DNA from: Bordetella genomosp. 8
GTDB lineage: Bacteria; Pseudomonadota; Gammaproteobacteria; Burkholderiales; Burkholderiaceae_B
Length of the DNA: 64,000 nt
Reading direction: 5' to 3'
Assembly: GCF_002119685.1 (NCBI RefSeq)
Contig: NZ_CP021108.1
Span: 6,014,001-6,078,000, forward strand
How positions within the stretch are numbered: the first letter of the stretch is position 1; each line of letters opens with the position of its first letter. Below the pieces are notes generated by a model. The model made no database searches. It saw nothing but the letters and a program-made list of their open reading frames with translations, and was not told the origin of the DNA. A program made the position numbers and the translations under genes. Of this stretch, positions 43,055 through 53,243 are shown piece after piece.

Positions 43055-44503
43055 ATGACACACGGCATAGAAGGCCGTAGACGCTGGTACGCGCTGACGG
43101 TGCTATGCCTGGGCGTACTGATGATCGTGCTCGACACCACCATCGTGAACGTGGCGCTGCCATCCATCCGCGCCGACCTGGATTTCACCGAAACGTCCCT
43201 GGTGTGGGTCGTCAACGCCTACATGCTGACCTTCGGCGGCTTCCTGCTGCTGGGCGGCCGGCTGGGCGATCTCTACGGCCACCGGCGCATGTTCCTGGCC
43301 GGCCTGGCGCTGTTCACCCTGGCCTCGCTGGCCTGTGGCATGGCGCACACGCGCGAATTCCTGATCGCCGCGCGCGCCGTGCAGGGCCTGGGCGGCGCCG
43401 TCGTCTCGGCGGTATCGCTGTCGCTGGTGATGAACCTGTTCACCGAAGCGGGCGAACGCGCCAAGGCCATGGGCATCTACGGTTTCGTCTGCGCGGGCGG
43501 CGGCAGCATCGGCGTACTGCTGGGCGGCCTGCTGACGTCCACCCTCAGCTGGCACTGGATCTTCCTGGTCAACCTGCCCATCGGCGTGGCGGTCTATGCG
43601 CTGTGCCTGGCCCTCATCCCGCGCGGCCGCGGCATGGCCATGGACGGTCCCCTGGACGTGGCCGGCGCGATCACGATCACAGCCGCGCTGATGCTGGCCG
43701 TGTATGCGGTGGTCAACGGCAATGAAGCGGGCTGGGGCTCCACGCAGTCCGTCGCGATGCTGGCGGCGGCGGTCATCCTGCTCGCGCTGTTCCTGGCCAT
43801 CGAGGCGCGCGTGCGCGCCCCGCTGGTGCCGCTGCGCCTGTTCCGCCTGCGCAACCTGGCCGTGTCCAACGTGGTCGGGGTGCTGTGGGCGGCGGCGATG
43901 TTCGCCTGGTTCTTCATCTCGGCGCTGTACCTGCAACTGGTGCTGGGCTACGACGCCATGCAGATCGGCCTGGCGTTCCTGCCGGCCAACCTGATCATGG
44001 CCGCGTTTTCGCTGGGGCTGTCCGCCAGGCTGGTCATGCGCTTCGGCATCCGTGTGCCATTGGGAGGCGGCCTGCTGATCGCCGCCATCGGCCTCGCGCT
44101 GTTCGGCTACGCGCCCGTGCAGGGCAGCTTCGCGCTGCACGTGCTGCCCGGCATGCTGCTGCTCGGACTGGGCGCCGGCGTCGCCTTCAATCCCGTCCTG
44201 CTGGCGGCGATGAGCGACGTCCAGCCCGACGAATCCGGCCTGGCATCGGGCATCGTGAATACCTCGTTCATGATGGGCGGTTCGCTGGGACTGGCGGTCC
44301 TGGCCAGCCTGGCGGCGGCACGCTCCCATGCCGCGGCCGCGGCTGGCGCGGCGCCCGCGGTCGCGCTGAACCAGGGATACCAGTTGGCCTTTCTATGCGG
44401 CGCGGGCTTCGCCCTGGCCGCCGCCATCCTGGGCGGATACTGGCTGCGCACGCGTCTGCACGCGCAGGCGGACCGGCAGGAGCCCGCGCGGGCCCATCAA
44501 TAG
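43055..44503 (+). CDS. MFS transporter, DHA2 (EmrB/QacA) family
   Basis: 482 residues, 14 predicted helices. [17 protein letters not shown] is DHA2 motif D1 and [15 protein letters not shown] is motif A. Drug or metabolite efflux with protons is expected. AAGGAG precedes the ATG. No regulator is adjacent. The last 7 bases overlap the convergent dgt gene. Confidence 0.92.
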   Translation: MTHGIEGRRRWYALTVLCLGVLMIVLDTTIVNVALPSIRADLDFTETSLVWVVNAYMLTFGGFLLLGGRLGDLYGHRRMFLAGLALFTLASLACGMAHTREFLIAARAVQGLGGAVVSAVSLSLVMNLFTEAGERAKAMGIYGFVCAGGGSIGVLLGGLLTSTLSWHWIFLVNLPIGVAVYALCLALIPRGRGMAMDGPLDVAGAITITAALMLAVYAVVNGNEAGWGSTQSVAMLAAAVILLALFLAIEARVRAPLVPLRLFRLRNLAVSNVVGVLWAAAMFAWFFISALYLQLVLGYDAMQIGLAFLPANLIMAAFSLGLSARLVMRFGIRVPLGGGLLIAAIGLALFGYAPVQGSFALHVLPGMLLLGLGAGVAFNPVLLAAMSDVQPDESGLASGIVNTSFMMGGSLGLAVLASLAAARSHAAAAAGAAPAVALNQGYQLAFLCGAGFALAAAILGGYWLRTRLHAQADRQEPARAHQ

Positions 44504-45633
44504 GACATATCGAACAGCCGCTTGTGTTCGCGCATGGCGTAGCGGTCGGTCATGCCGGCGATGTAATCCGAGATGGCGCGCGGCTGCGCGTCGCGCCGCA
44601 GGTAATCCGGCGGCAGCAGGCGCGGATCCGCCAGGAAGGCGGTGAACAGGTCGCGCACGATGCGGCGCGCCTTGGACGTCATGCGCATCACGCGGAAATG
44701 CCGGTACAGGTTTTCGAACAGGAAGCGCTTGAGCTCGTCGGCCTCGGCGCGTATCCCTTCGGAAAATCCCACCAGCGCCGGCGCTTCGCGCACGTCGTCC
44801 ACGCTTTCCGGCCGGTGCCTGGCGATGCGTTCCGCCGTCGTGTCGGTCAGGTCGACGATCAGCGTATTGATCATCCGGCGTATGGTTTCCGCGATCTGCC
44901 GGCGTTGCGGAACACCGGCGAACTGCACCGCCACGACATCGTAATGGCGCGCGAATATGCGTACCTGGCGCATCTGTTCCACCGTTACCAGGCCGGACCG
45001 CAGTCCATCGTCGATGTCGTGATTGTTGTAGGCGATCTCATCGGCCAGATTGGCCAATTGCGCCTCCAGCGACGGCCGGCGGCGGCGAATGAAACGCTCG
45101 CCCACCGCGCCCAGCTGCCGCGCGTGCGCCAGCGAACAATGCTTGAGGATGCCTTCGCGGGTCTCGAAGCACAGGTTCAGGCCATTGAACGCCGCGTAGC
45201 GTTCTTCCAGCTCGTCAACCACGCGCAGGCTCTGCAGATTGTGCTCGAAGCCGCCGGCGCCCGGCGCAAGCTCGTGCATGCAGGCATTCAGTTCATCCTG
45301 GCCGGCGTGGCCGAAGGGCGTGTGGCCCAGGTCGTGCGCCAGCGAGATGGCTTCCGTCAATTCCTCGTTGACGCGCAGGCTGCGCGCCAGCGTGCGCGCG
45401 ATCTGCGCCACTTCCAGGCTGTGCGTCAGCCGCGTGCGGAACAGGTCGCCTTCGTGGTTGATGAAGACCTGGGTCTTGTATTCCAGCCGCCGGAAGGCGG
45501 TGCAATGGATGATGCGATCGCGATCGCGCTGGAATTCCGTGCGGTTCTGCGGCGGCGGTTCGCTGTGCGCGCGGCCCAGGCTGCGCAGGGGATCGGCGGC
45601 ATAGGGAGCCAGTGTGTCCGCGTAAGTGTTCAT
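44497..45633 (-). CDS. dgt: Deoxyguanosinetriphosphate triphosphohydrolase-like protein
   Basis: 378 residues, the length of the short dGTPase-like HD proteins. [16 protein letters not shown] gives His71, and [13 protein letters not shown] gives His100-Asp101 of the HD metal site; [18 protein letters not shown] provides the last ligands. It splits dNTPs into deoxynucleoside and triphosphate, affecting pool balance. Last gene of aroK-aroB-dgt, 48 bases after aroB. Confidence 0.94.
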   Translation of the reverse strand: MNTYADTLAPYAADPLRSLGRAHSEPPPQNRTEFQRDRDRIIHCTAFRRLEYKTQVFINHEGDLFRTRLTHSLEVAQIARTLARSLRVNEELTEAISLAHDLGHTPFGHAGQDELNACMHELAPGAGGFEHNLQSLRVVDELEERYAAFNGLNLCFETREGILKHCSLAHARQLGAVGERFIRRRRPSLEAQLANLADEIAYNNHDIDDGLRSGLVTVEQMRQVRIFARHYDVVAVQFAGVPQRRQIAETIRRMINTLIVDLTDTTAERIARHRPESVDDVREAPALVGFSEGIRAEADELKRFLFENLYRHFRVMRMTSKARRIVRDLFTAFLADPRLLPPDYLRRDAQPRAISDYIAGMTDRYAMREHKRLFDMSY

Positions 45634-45681
45634 AGGGCAATGATCGTTGATTCCTGTCTATCGGACCATCGCCGGAAGGTT

Positions 45682-46758
45682 TCAGGCGACGGTGCGTTCC
45701 AGCACCCGGAGCACGGCGTCCCGCGGCGCGCCCTGGATGATGGCCTGGCCGATACGTGGCGTCAGGACGAAGCGGATCTCGCCGCCTTCCGCCTTTTTGT
45801 CCACCCGCATCAAGGACAGCCAGCGTTCCGCGCCCAGGTCCGGCGCCGTGGTTGGACAGCCGATGGCCTCGACCAGTTTCCGGACGCGCGCCACGTCCTC
45901 GCGCGGCAGGCCGGCGACCTCGGCGGACAGTTCCGCGGCCTGTACCATGCCGCAGCCGACGGCCTCGCCATGCAGCCAGGCGCCATATCCCAGCCCCGAT
46001 TCGATCGCATGGCCGAAGGTATGGCCCAGGTTCAGGATCGCGCGCAGGCCCGATTCGCGCTCGTCCTGGCCCACCACCTTGGCCTTGAGTTCGCAGGACA
46101 CCTGGATCGCCTGTCCCAGCACGTCGCGGTCCAGCGCGCGCAGCCGCGCGGCGTTCGCCTCGCACCAGGCCCAGAAATCGGCGTCCAGGATCATGCCGTA
46201 CTTGATGACTTCCGCCAGCCCGGCCGACACCTCGCGCGCCGGCAGCGTGGCCAGCACGTCGGTATCGATTTCGACGGCGACCGGCTGGTGGAAGGCCCCG
46301 ATCATGTTCTTGCCCAGGGGATGGTTCACCCCGGTCTTGCCGCCGACGGATGAATCCACCTGCGCCAGCAGCGTGGTGGGCACCTGCACGAAACGGATGC
46401 CCCGCATGTACACCGCCGCCGCGAAGCCGGTCATGTCGCCGATGACGCCGCCGCCCAGGGCCACCAGCACGGAACGCCGATCGAAGCCGTTGGACAGCAG
46501 GACGTCGAAGATCTGGTTCAGCGTGCCGCTGTCCTTGTGCTCCTCGCCATCCGGCAGGTCGATGCGCACCACCTTGCGCCCCGTCCTGGCCAGCGCGCGT
46601 TCCGCGCGTTCGGCGTACAGCGCGGCCACCGTGGGATTGGTGACGAGGGCGATCGCGGTGGCATTGGGCGGGATGGCCTCATCCAGATGGTCGAGCCGGC
46701 CCGGCGCGATACGGATGGGATAACGGGCGCCGGGCACGGCGACATCGACGACTTTCAT
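45682..46758 (-). CDS. aroB: 3-dehydroquinate synthase
   Basis: 358 residues. NAD-binding [19 protein letters not shown] and [15 protein letters not shown]; zinc ligands in [11 protein letters not shown] and [10 protein letters not shown]. It converts DAHP to 3-dehydroquinate, the second step of the shikimate pathway, in the cytoplasm. The start ATG overlaps the aroK stop (ATGA). Confidence 0.97.
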   Translation of the reverse strand: MKVVDVAVPGARYPIRIAPGRLDHLDEAIPPNATAIALVTNPTVAALYAERAERALARTGRKVVRIDLPDGEEHKDSGTLNQIFDVLLSNGFDRRSVLVALGGGVIGDMTGFAAAVYMRGIRFVQVPTTLLAQVDSSVGGKTGVNHPLGKNMIGAFHQPVAVEIDTDVLATLPAREVSAGLAEVIKYGMILDADFWAWCEANAARLRALDRDVLGQAIQVSCELKAKVVGQDERESGLRAILNLGHTFGHAIESGLGYGAWLHGEAVGCGMVQAAELSAEVAGLPREDVARVRKLVEAIGCPTTAPDLGAERWLSLMRVDKKAEGGEIRFVLTPRIGQAIIQGAPRDAVLRVLERTVA

Positions 46759-47381
46759 GCTTGCTTCTCGTAGGCTTGCAGCTTTGGCGTCAGCTGCTTG
46801 ACCAGCGTGCTGACGGGCACGCAGCCGGTTTCGATGACCAGGTGCGCGACCTCTCGGTACAGGGGTTCGCGGCGCGCCAGCAGGTCGCGCAGGGTGCCGC
46901 GGGGATCGGCGGTGGCCAGCAGCGGGCGGTTCTTGTCGCGGCAGGTGCGGCGGTAAAGCTCATCCACGCTGGCGCGCAGGTAGACGACGATGCCCTGCTC
47001 GCGCAGCACGGCGCGGTTTTCGGCGGCCAGGATGGCACCACCGCCGGTAGCCAGCACGATGCCGCGCCGGGCGGCGCAATTCGCCAGCGCGGCGGCTTCG
47101 CGCTTGCGGAAGCCCGCCTCGCCTTCGATCTCGAATATGACCGGCACGCGCACGCCGCAGCGGGATTCCAGTTCATGGTCCAGGTCGACGAAGTCGCGGC
47201 CCAGCACGCGCGCCAGCGAGCGCCCTATCGTGGTCTTGCCCGCCCCCATCATGCCGACCAGGAAGATCGGCGTGTCGTACGGCAGGCTCACGCGCGGCGC
47301 CGCGCCCACGACGGCGCAGGTCTCGGATTCGGATTCGACGGACGGCTTGGCGGCCGTGCAATCGGGTTGGGACGCGTTCAT
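46755..47381 (-). CDS. aroK: Shikimate kinase
   Basis: 208 residues. Walker [10 protein letters not shown] at 43-51, shikimate-binding DLDHELE and [11 protein letters not shown] motif in [10 protein letters not shown], and the lid Arg in RNRPLL-like KNRPLL. It phosphorylates shikimate at O3. It has an extra N-terminal stretch of about 35 residues compared with the E. coli enzyme; a start nearer the core cannot be excluded. Coupled to aroB; divergent from mrcA with 114 bases between. Confidence 0.96.
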   Translation of the reverse strand: MNASQPDCTAAKPSVESESETCAVVGAAPRVSLPYDTPIFLVGMMGAGKTTIGRSLARVLGRDFVDLDHELESRCGVRVPVIFEIEGEAGFRKREAAALANCAARRGIVLATGGGAILAAENRAVLREQGIVVYLRASVDELYRRTCRDKNRPLLATADPRGTLRDLLARREPLYREVAHLVIETGCVPVSTLVKQLTPKLQAYEKQA

Positions 47382-47495
47382 AAGACGTATTATCCCATTC
47401 GGATCAGTTGCCCGCGCGCCACACTGAACAACGCTGTTACAGAAACCACACACGCGGCAGGGATGGCCGGCCCGCTTCCCCGTAAAATCGCGGCG

Positions 47496-49931
47496 ATGAG
47501 TAAGCCCCAGACTCCTTCGTCCAAGAACGAAAAGCCCGATTCGAGCGGCTCCCCCTTTGTCCGTTTTTTCTTCAAGCTAGGCATTTTCTTCGCCGGCCTG
47601 GCCGGCTGCGGCCTGCTGCTGGGCGGCATGGCGCTGGCCCTGGCCTGGCCCAACCTGCCCGACCTGCACGCGATGACGGACTATCGTCCGCGCATCCCGC
47701 TGCGCGTCTTCACCGCGGACAAGGTGCTCATCGGCGAATTCGGCGAAGAGCGCCGCAACGTGTTGCGCTTCAACGAGATCCCCGATGTCATGAAATCGGC
47801 GGTGCTCGCCGCCGAGGACGATCGCTTCTACCAGCACGGCGGCATCGACTGGACCGGCGTGGTGCGCGCCGGGCTGACCAACCTGGTCAACATGTCGAAG
47901 TCGCAGGGCGCCAGCACCATCACCATGCAGGTGGCCCGCAACTTCTACCTGTCGTCGGAAAAGACCTATACCCGCAAGTTCTACGAACTGCTGCTGACGT
48001 TCAAGATCGAGGCCAGCCTCAGCAAGGACCAGATCCTCGAGCTATACATGAACCAGATCTACCTGGGGCATCGCGCCTACGGCTTCGCCGCCGCTTCGCG
48101 CACGTACTTCGGCAAGCCGCTGTCGCAGATCACGCCGGCCGAAGCCGCGATGCTGGCCGGCATCCCCAAGGCGCCGTCGCGCTTCAATCCGATCTCGAAC
48201 CTGCCGCGCGCCGAACTGCGCCAGCATTACGTGCTGGGCCGCATGCGCAGCCTGGGCTACCTGACCGATCCCGAATACAAGGAATCGATGGCCCAGCCCA
48301 TCGTCATCAAGTCCGCCGAAGGCACCCCCGCGGGCGGCTACTCCATCCATGGCGAGTATGTGGCCGAGCTGGCGCGCCAGCTCCTGTACGGCGTCTACCA
48401 GGACAACGTGTACTCGCGCGGCATCAACATCTACACCACCGTGCAGTCCAAGGACCAGGAAGCGGCCTACCGCGCGGTGCGTGACGGCGTGCTGGACTAC
48501 ACCCGCCGCGCGCCCTACCCGGGCCCGGAAGCCCAGCTCGACCTGCCCGCCGGCGTGGAAAAGGACCCGCAAGCCCTGGACGACGTGCTCGACGGCGTAC
48601 TGGACAAGTATTCGGACAGCGACGACCTGCTGGTCGCGCTGGTGCTGTCGGCCAGCCCCACCGAGATCAAGGTGGCGCGCAGCTCGCGCGAGATCATCAC
48701 TATCAACGACAAGAAAGTCCTGGCGGTCGTCGCCCGCGCGCTGAACCCCAAGGCCAAGGACGACCAGCGCCTGCGCCGCGGCTCCGTGGTCTACATCCAC
48801 AAGATCGGGCCGGACGATTGGGAAGTCCTGAACATGCCGTCGGTGCAGGCGGCCTTCGTCTCGCTGTCGCCGCAGGACGGCGGTATCCGCTCCATGGTCG
48901 GCGGCTTCGATTTCTACCGGGGCAATTTCAACCGCGTGACGCAGGCATGGCGCCAACCGGGCTCCAACATCAAGCCGTTCATCTATTCCGCGGCCCTGGA
49001 ACGCGGCCTGACGCCGGCCACCCAGATTTCCGACCAGCCCTTCGCCATGAGTGCCGCCCAGACCGGTTCCAAGGCCTGGACGCCGAAAAATTACGGCAAC
49101 GAGTACGAGCCCATGCTGACCATGCGGCAAGGCCTGTACAAGTCCAAGAACATGGTCTCCATCCGCATCCTGCAGGCCATCGGCCCGCAGTACGGGCAGG
49201 ATTACCTGACGCGCTTCGGCTTCGACAAGTCGCGCCAGCCCGCGGTGCTGCCCCTGGCGCTGGGTGCCGGCTCCGTCACGCCCCTGCAGCTGGCCGGCGC
49301 GTATTCGGTCTTCGCCAACGGCGGCTATCGCATCACCCCCTACCTGATCGACCGCGTCACGGACGGCAGCGGGAAGGTCATCATGCAATCCAAGCCGCTG
49401 GTGGCGGGCGATTCCGCTGCCCGCGCCATCGACCCGCGCACGGCCTTCGTCATGGACGACATGCTGCGCGGCGTGGCGACCTACGGCACCGCCGCCCGCG
49501 CCCGGGTAGTCCTCAAGCGCAACGATATCGCCGGCAAGACGGGCACGACCAACGAATCCGTGGACGCCTGGTTCTCCGGCTATACCCCCAGCCTGGAAGC
49601 CACCGCCTGGCTGGGCTACGACCAGCCCAAGTCGCTGGGCTCGCGCGAAACCGGCGGCGGCGCCGCGCTGCCGATCTGGCTGAGCTATATGCAGGAAATG
49701 CTGAAAGGCGTGCCGGAACAGAAACAGCGCCCGCGGCCGGATGGCCTGCTGGTGGAAAACGGCGAGTTCTATTTCTCTGAATTCCCGCCTGGACAGGCGG
49801 TGGCCCGCCTGGGCCTGCCGGCGCCGGGCTCGGACAGCCTGGGCGACCTGCTGAATACGCTGCGCTCGGCCAACGCCGACAACCGGCCCTCCGGGACCAG
49901 TTTCGGCGAAGGTTCACTGCCGGTGCAGTAG
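47496..49931 (+). CDS. mrcA: Penicillin-binding protein 1A (bifunctional peptidoglycan synthase)
   Basis: 811 residues. N-terminal cytoplasmic tail, one membrane anchor (about 28-55), then the GT51 glycosyltransferase domain with AAEDDRFYQHGGIDW (catalytic Glu) and QGASTITMQVARNFYL. An OB-like insert is followed by the transpeptidase domain with the SNIK motif (about 489), SKN (about 549) and KTGTT (about 681). It polymerises and cross-links peptidoglycan. The start at 47496 is preferred; an in-frame ATG at 47463 is possible. Confidence 0.96.
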   Translation: MSKPQTPSSKNEKPDSSGSPFVRFFFKLGIFFAGLAGCGLLLGGMALALAWPNLPDLHAMTDYRPRIPLRVFTADKVLIGEFGEERRNVLRFNEIPDVMKSAVLAAEDDRFYQHGGIDWTGVVRAGLTNLVNMSKSQGASTITMQVARNFYLSSEKTYTRKFYELLLTFKIEASLSKDQILELYMNQIYLGHRAYGFAAASRTYFGKPLSQITPAEAAMLAGIPKAPSRFNPISNLPRAELRQHYVLGRMRSLGYLTDPEYKESMAQPIVIKSAEGTPAGGYSIHGEYVAELARQLLYGVYQDNVYSRGINIYTTVQSKDQEAAYRAVRDGVLDYTRRAPYPGPEAQLDLPAGVEKDPQALDDVLDGVLDKYSDSDDLLVALVLSASPTEIKVARSSREIITINDKKVLAVVARALNPKAKDDQRLRRGSVVYIHKIGPDDWEVLNMPSVQAAFVSLSPQDGGIRSMVGGFDFYRGNFNRVTQAWRQPGSNIKPFIYSAALERGLTPATQISDQPFAMSAAQTGSKAWTPKNYGNEYEPMLTMRQGLYKSKNMVSIRILQAIGPQYGQDYLTRFGFDKSRQPAVLPLALGAGSVTPLQLAGAYSVFANGGYRITPYLIDRVTDGSGKVIMQSKPLVAGDSAARAIDPRTAFVMDDMLRGVATYGTAARARVVLKRNDIAGKTGTTNESVDAWFSGYTPSLEATAWLGYDQPKSLGSRETGGGAALPIWLSYMQEMLKGVPEQKQRPRPDGLLVENGEFYFSEFPPGQAVARLGLPAPGSDSLGDLLNTLRSANADNRPSGTSFGEGSLPVQ

Positions 49932-49933
49932 CC

Positions 49934-50263
49934 CTACACCTGGACGACGATCGGCACCCCTGCCGCCTCTGAACAGATCTGCGACAGGGCGTCATGCAGC
50001 GGCGGCCCGCCGCGCGTATCCAGCCAGTGCTGGCCGTCGTAGCGGTAATGGAAGCCCCCGCTGCGCGCCGCCACCCACAGTTCCTGCATGGCGGCCTGGC
50101 TGTTGACGACCACGTGCGTGTCGTCCTCGAAAACCAGGGTCAGTACATTGCCGCTGCGGTTGGCCTCGACATCGACGTCCAGCGAAGCCGCCCAGTCATC
50201 GGCCTGGCTTTCGATACGGTCGAGCACCTGTTCCGCCAACGCAAGAAATTCGGTTTCGTTCAT
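49934..50263 (-). CDS. cyaY: Iron donor/frataxin-like protein
   Basis: 109 residues, the CyaY length. MNETEFLALAEQVLDRIESQ, the acidic first helix, then a beta-sheet with NVLTLVFEDDTHVVVNSQ and the frataxin signature HYRYDGQHWLDTRGG. It binds iron and tunes iron-sulfur cluster assembly on IscS. Convergent with mrcA (two bases apart) and divergent from lptM-lysA. Confidence 0.95.
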   Translation of the reverse strand: MNETEFLALAEQVLDRIESQADDWAASLDVDVEANRSGNVLTLVFEDDTHVVVNSQAAMQELWVAARSGGFHYRYDGQHWLDTRGGPPLHDALSQICSEAAGVPIVVQV

Positions 50264-50294
50264 AATCCAGTCTGCAAGAATTACGGAGTTCCCA

Positions 50295-50522
50295 GTGTCC
50301 CACCCGGCATACCGCCGTACCGCTCTGCGCATTGTAGCCACGCTGGGCGCAGCCGCATCGCTGGCGGCCTGCGGCTACAAGGGCCCGCTCATCCCGGCAT
50401 CGCAGGCCCCCGTACTGAAGCCGCCCCCCAAGGTTATCGCACCCCTGGAGTTCCGTGCCGCTTCCGGCGTCCGCCTGGGCACCGCGCTTCCCGATTTCCC
50501 GCCGTCCGCCACCCAACGATGA
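50295..50522 (+). CDS. lptM: Small outer-membrane lipoprotein, LptM (YifL)-like
   Basis: 75 residues from GTG 50295 with GGAG six bases upstream. Signal peptide and lipobox LAAC, followed by GYKGPL, the conserved post-Cys motif of LptM/YifL proteins, then a Pro-rich tail. LptM is known in E. coli to help LptD fold and form its disulfides for LPS export. Its place directly before lysA (ATGA overlap) is the common arrangement of yifL-type genes. Confidence 0.82.
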   Translation: MSHPAYRRTALRIVATLGAAASLAACGYKGPLIPASQAPVLKPPPKVIAPLEFRAASGVRLGTALPDFPPSATQR

Positions 50523-51811
50523 ACGCTTCCATTTCCGCGCCGGCGCAGCCGGCCGGCTACCCGCATTTCCACTACCGCGACGGCGCGCTGTGCGCCGAGG
50601 ACGTGCCGCTGCAGTTGCTGGCCGACCGCCTGGGCACGCCGCTCTACGTCTATTCGCGGGCTGCGCTGCGTGCCGCCTGGGAATCCTACCGCGACGCCAT
50701 CGGCGACCGCGACGTCCTGGTGTGCTACGGCATGAAGGCGAATTCCAACCTGGCGGTACTGAAGGAATTCGCCCGCCTGGGCGCCGGCTTCGACATCGTG
50801 TCGGGCGGCGAACTGCAACGCGTGCTGGCCGTGGGCGCGGATCCGGCCAGGATCGTGTTCTCCGGCGTGGGCAAGCAGGCCTGGGAAATGCGCAAGGCAC
50901 TGGAAACCGACGTCAAGTGCTTCAACGTGGAATCGGAAGCCGAGCTGAATCTGCTATCGGATGTCGCCACGTCCATGGGCCGAACCGCCCGTGTGTCCCT
51001 GCGCGTGAATCCGGACGTGGATGCCGGCACCCACCCGTATATCTCGACCGGCCTGAAGGAAAACAAATTCGGCGTCGCCATCGCGGACGCCCCGCGGGTG
51101 TATCAGGCGGCCGCGTCCCTGCCAGGGATCGCGGTGACGGGCGTGGACTGCCACATCGGCTCGCAGATCACCGACGTTTCCCCCTACCTGGACGCGCTGG
51201 ACAAGCTGCTCGACCTGATCGACGGCCTGGCGGCGGCCGGTATCCACATCGAACACCTGGACCTGGGCGGCGGCCTGGGCATCCGTTATACGGATGAAAC
51301 CCCGCTGCGGCCGGCGGCGCTGCTGGACCAGGTCTACGCGCGCCTGGACGCGCGCGGCCTGAGCCATCTGAAACTGATCATGGAGCCAGGCCGCTCCCTG
51401 GTCGGCAACGCGGGCGTCCTGCTGACCACCGTGCAGTTCCTGAAGCACGCCGAGGCGCGCAACTTCGCCATCGTCGACGCGGCCATGAACGATCTGATCC
51501 GGCCCACGCTGTACGACGCCTGGCATGGCGTGCTGCCGGTCCACCCCCGGGGCGGGGCGACGCAGGAATACGACGTCGTGGGGCCGGTCTGCGAAAGCGG
51601 CGACTGGCTGGCCAAGCAACGCGCGCTGGCGGTGGAACGCGGCGACGTCCTGACCATCGAATCCACCGGCGCCTACGGGATGGTCATGGCGGGCAACTAC
51701 AACACCCGCCCGCGTCCCGCCGAAGTCATGGTCGACGGCGCGCAATTCCACGTGATCCGCCAGCGCGAGACGGTGGAAGACCTGATGCGCGGCGAATCCA
51801 CGCTGCCATGA
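50519..51811 (+). CDS. lysA: Diaminopimelate decarboxylase
   Basis: 430 residues. Lys73 in YGMKANSN carries PLP; HIGSQI and GGGLGIRY bind the phosphate; EPGRSLVGNAG and CESGDWLA (the cysteine acting across the dimer) complete the site. It makes L-lysine from meso-diaminopimelate. Translationally coupled to lptM. Confidence 0.97.
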   Translation: MNASISAPAQPAGYPHFHYRDGALCAEDVPLQLLADRLGTPLYVYSRAALRAAWESYRDAIGDRDVLVCYGMKANSNLAVLKEFARLGAGFDIVSGGELQRVLAVGADPARIVFSGVGKQAWEMRKALETDVKCFNVESEAELNLLSDVATSMGRTARVSLRVNPDVDAGTHPYISTGLKENKFGVAIADAPRVYQAAASLPGIAVTGVDCHIGSQITDVSPYLDALDKLLDLIDGLAAAGIHIEHLDLGGGLGIRYTDETPLRPAALLDQVYARLDARGLSHLKLIMEPGRSLVGNAGVLLTTVQFLKHAEARNFAIVDAAMNDLIRPTLYDAWHGVLPVHPRGGATQEYDVVGPVCESGDWLAKQRALAVERGDVLTIESTGAYGMVMAGNYNTRPRPAEVMVDGAQFHVIRQRETVEDLMRGESTLP

Positions 51812-51818
51812 GAAGAAA

Positions 51819-51851
51819 CCGCGCGCCCGGACTCGATGCCCGGACGCGCGG
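51819..51851. terminator. Bidirectional terminator between lysA and ccsA
   Basis: Arms 51819-51830 and 51840-51851 pair at 11 of 12 positions. On the minus strand the stem is followed by TTTCTTCT, suiting termination of the ccsA transcript; it also lies 8 bases after the lysA stop. Confidence 0.75.
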
Positions 51852-51892
51852 TGGCGAAGCTTTCCGTCCTGGCGAGAAGCTCGCCGCCGGGC

Positions 51893-53233
51893 CTACAGTT
51901 GCCCGTAGGAATGCAGGCCGGACAGGAACATGTTCACACCCAGGAAGGCGAAGCCGGTGATCAGCAATCCCACCAGGGCCCAATATGCCGCCATCGCGCC
52001 GCGCAGGCCCTTGATCAGCCGCATGTGCAGCCAGGCGGCATAGTTCAGCCAGACGATCAGGGCCCAGGTTTCCTTGGGATCCCACTGCCAGTAAGCGCCC
52101 CAGGCATCCGCCGCCCACAGCGCGCCCAGTATGGTCGCCACCGTGAAGAACGCGAACCCCACGGTGATCGCGCGATACATGATGTCGTCCAGCACCGCCA
52201 GCGGCGGCAAGGCCGCGGCCACCCTGCGGCGCCCCACCAGGATGGCCCCCACGATGACGGCGCCCAGGCCGAAATACGTCATCCACGCCGCCGACAAGCC
52301 CTTGGTGCGGAACACCATGGGCTCCACGCACAGCAGCACGCCCAGCACGAACAAGGGCGCCAGCTTGCGCCATGACGTGGTCTCGCCGTTTTCCTTCACC
52401 AGGTAGGCGAAGCCGACCATGGCCGACAGCGAAAACGTGCCGTAGCCGATGAAATTGGCCGGCACGTGCAGCTTCATCCACCAGCTTTTCAATGCCGGCA
52501 CCAGCGGCTGGATCTGCGCGGCGTCGCGCGTGAAGGCATACCACAGCAGGAACATCACGGCCGACGAGATCACCAGCAGCACGAAGCCGCCCAGCGCCCG
52601 CGTGGCGTAGCGGCGTTCGTAGTACAGGTAGAACAGCGCCGTGATCAATGAAAACAGCACGAACACTTCGTACAGGTTGCTGACCGGGATATGGCCCAGG
52701 TCCGGGCCCATCAGGTGGCTCTCGCGCCAGCGCACCAGCATGCCGGTGACGCCGGCGAACACCGCCCCCCAGGTCAAGGCCGTGCCCAGCCAGGCCGCCG
52801 TGGGACTGAACAAGCCCAGCCAGTAGGAAACCGTCGCCAGCACGAACAGGGCCGACATCCACAGGATGGCCGATTGCGACGACAGCAGGTACTTGAGGAA
52901 AAACACTTCCTCGGCGCGCGCCAGGTCATGGCCGTACAACATGACCGCCAGCCCGCTGGCCAGCGCCACCGCGACCATCAGCCGGCGCAGCGGACGCCAC
53001 AGCCAGCCCATCCACGTGAGCACCAGCACGGCGCCGCTCAGGATGACCTTCTCGTAATAGTCCATGGACCCGGCGAAGCGGGTCAGCGCATAGCCGGCGC
53101 CGGCGGCCAGCAGCAGGAAGAACACGGCGTCGGTCCAGTCGGGACGTCCGCGCCGCAGGCGCGCATCGCCGCTTTCGGCCATGCCGTCCTGCCAGAGATT
53201 GTCGTGCGAAGGGGAAACCGCGGTTTCGGACAT
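51893..53233 (-). CDS. ccsA: System II cytochrome c maturation protein CcsA (heme handling, WWD domain)
   Basis: 446 residues, polytopic. The WWD motif is WGAYWQWDPKETWAL near residue 385, with flanking His in membrane loops (GHIPVSNLYE region) that should ligate heme. GAGGTG precedes the start at 53233. With ResB it exports heme and joins it to apocytochromes c at the outer face of the inner membrane. It lies 11 bases after the resB stop; the two form an operon. Confidence 0.95.
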   Translation of the reverse strand: MSETAVSPSHDNLWQDGMAESGDARLRRGRPDWTDAVFFLLLAAGAGYALTRFAGSMDYYEKVILSGAVLVLTWMGWLWRPLRRLMVAVALASGLAVMLYGHDLARAEEVFFLKYLLSSQSAILWMSALFVLATVSYWLGLFSPTAAWLGTALTWGAVFAGVTGMLVRWRESHLMGPDLGHIPVSNLYEVFVLFSLITALFYLYYERRYATRALGGFVLLVISSAVMFLLWYAFTRDAAQIQPLVPALKSWWMKLHVPANFIGYGTFSLSAMVGFAYLVKENGETTSWRKLAPLFVLGVLLCVEPMVFRTKGLSAAWMTYFGLGAVIVGAILVGRRRVAAALPPLAVLDDIMYRAITVGFAFFTVATILGALWAADAWGAYWQWDPKETWALIVWLNYAAWLHMRLIKGLRGAMAAYWALVGLLITGFAFLGVNMFLSGLHSYGQL

Positions 53234-53243
53234 GACTAGCACC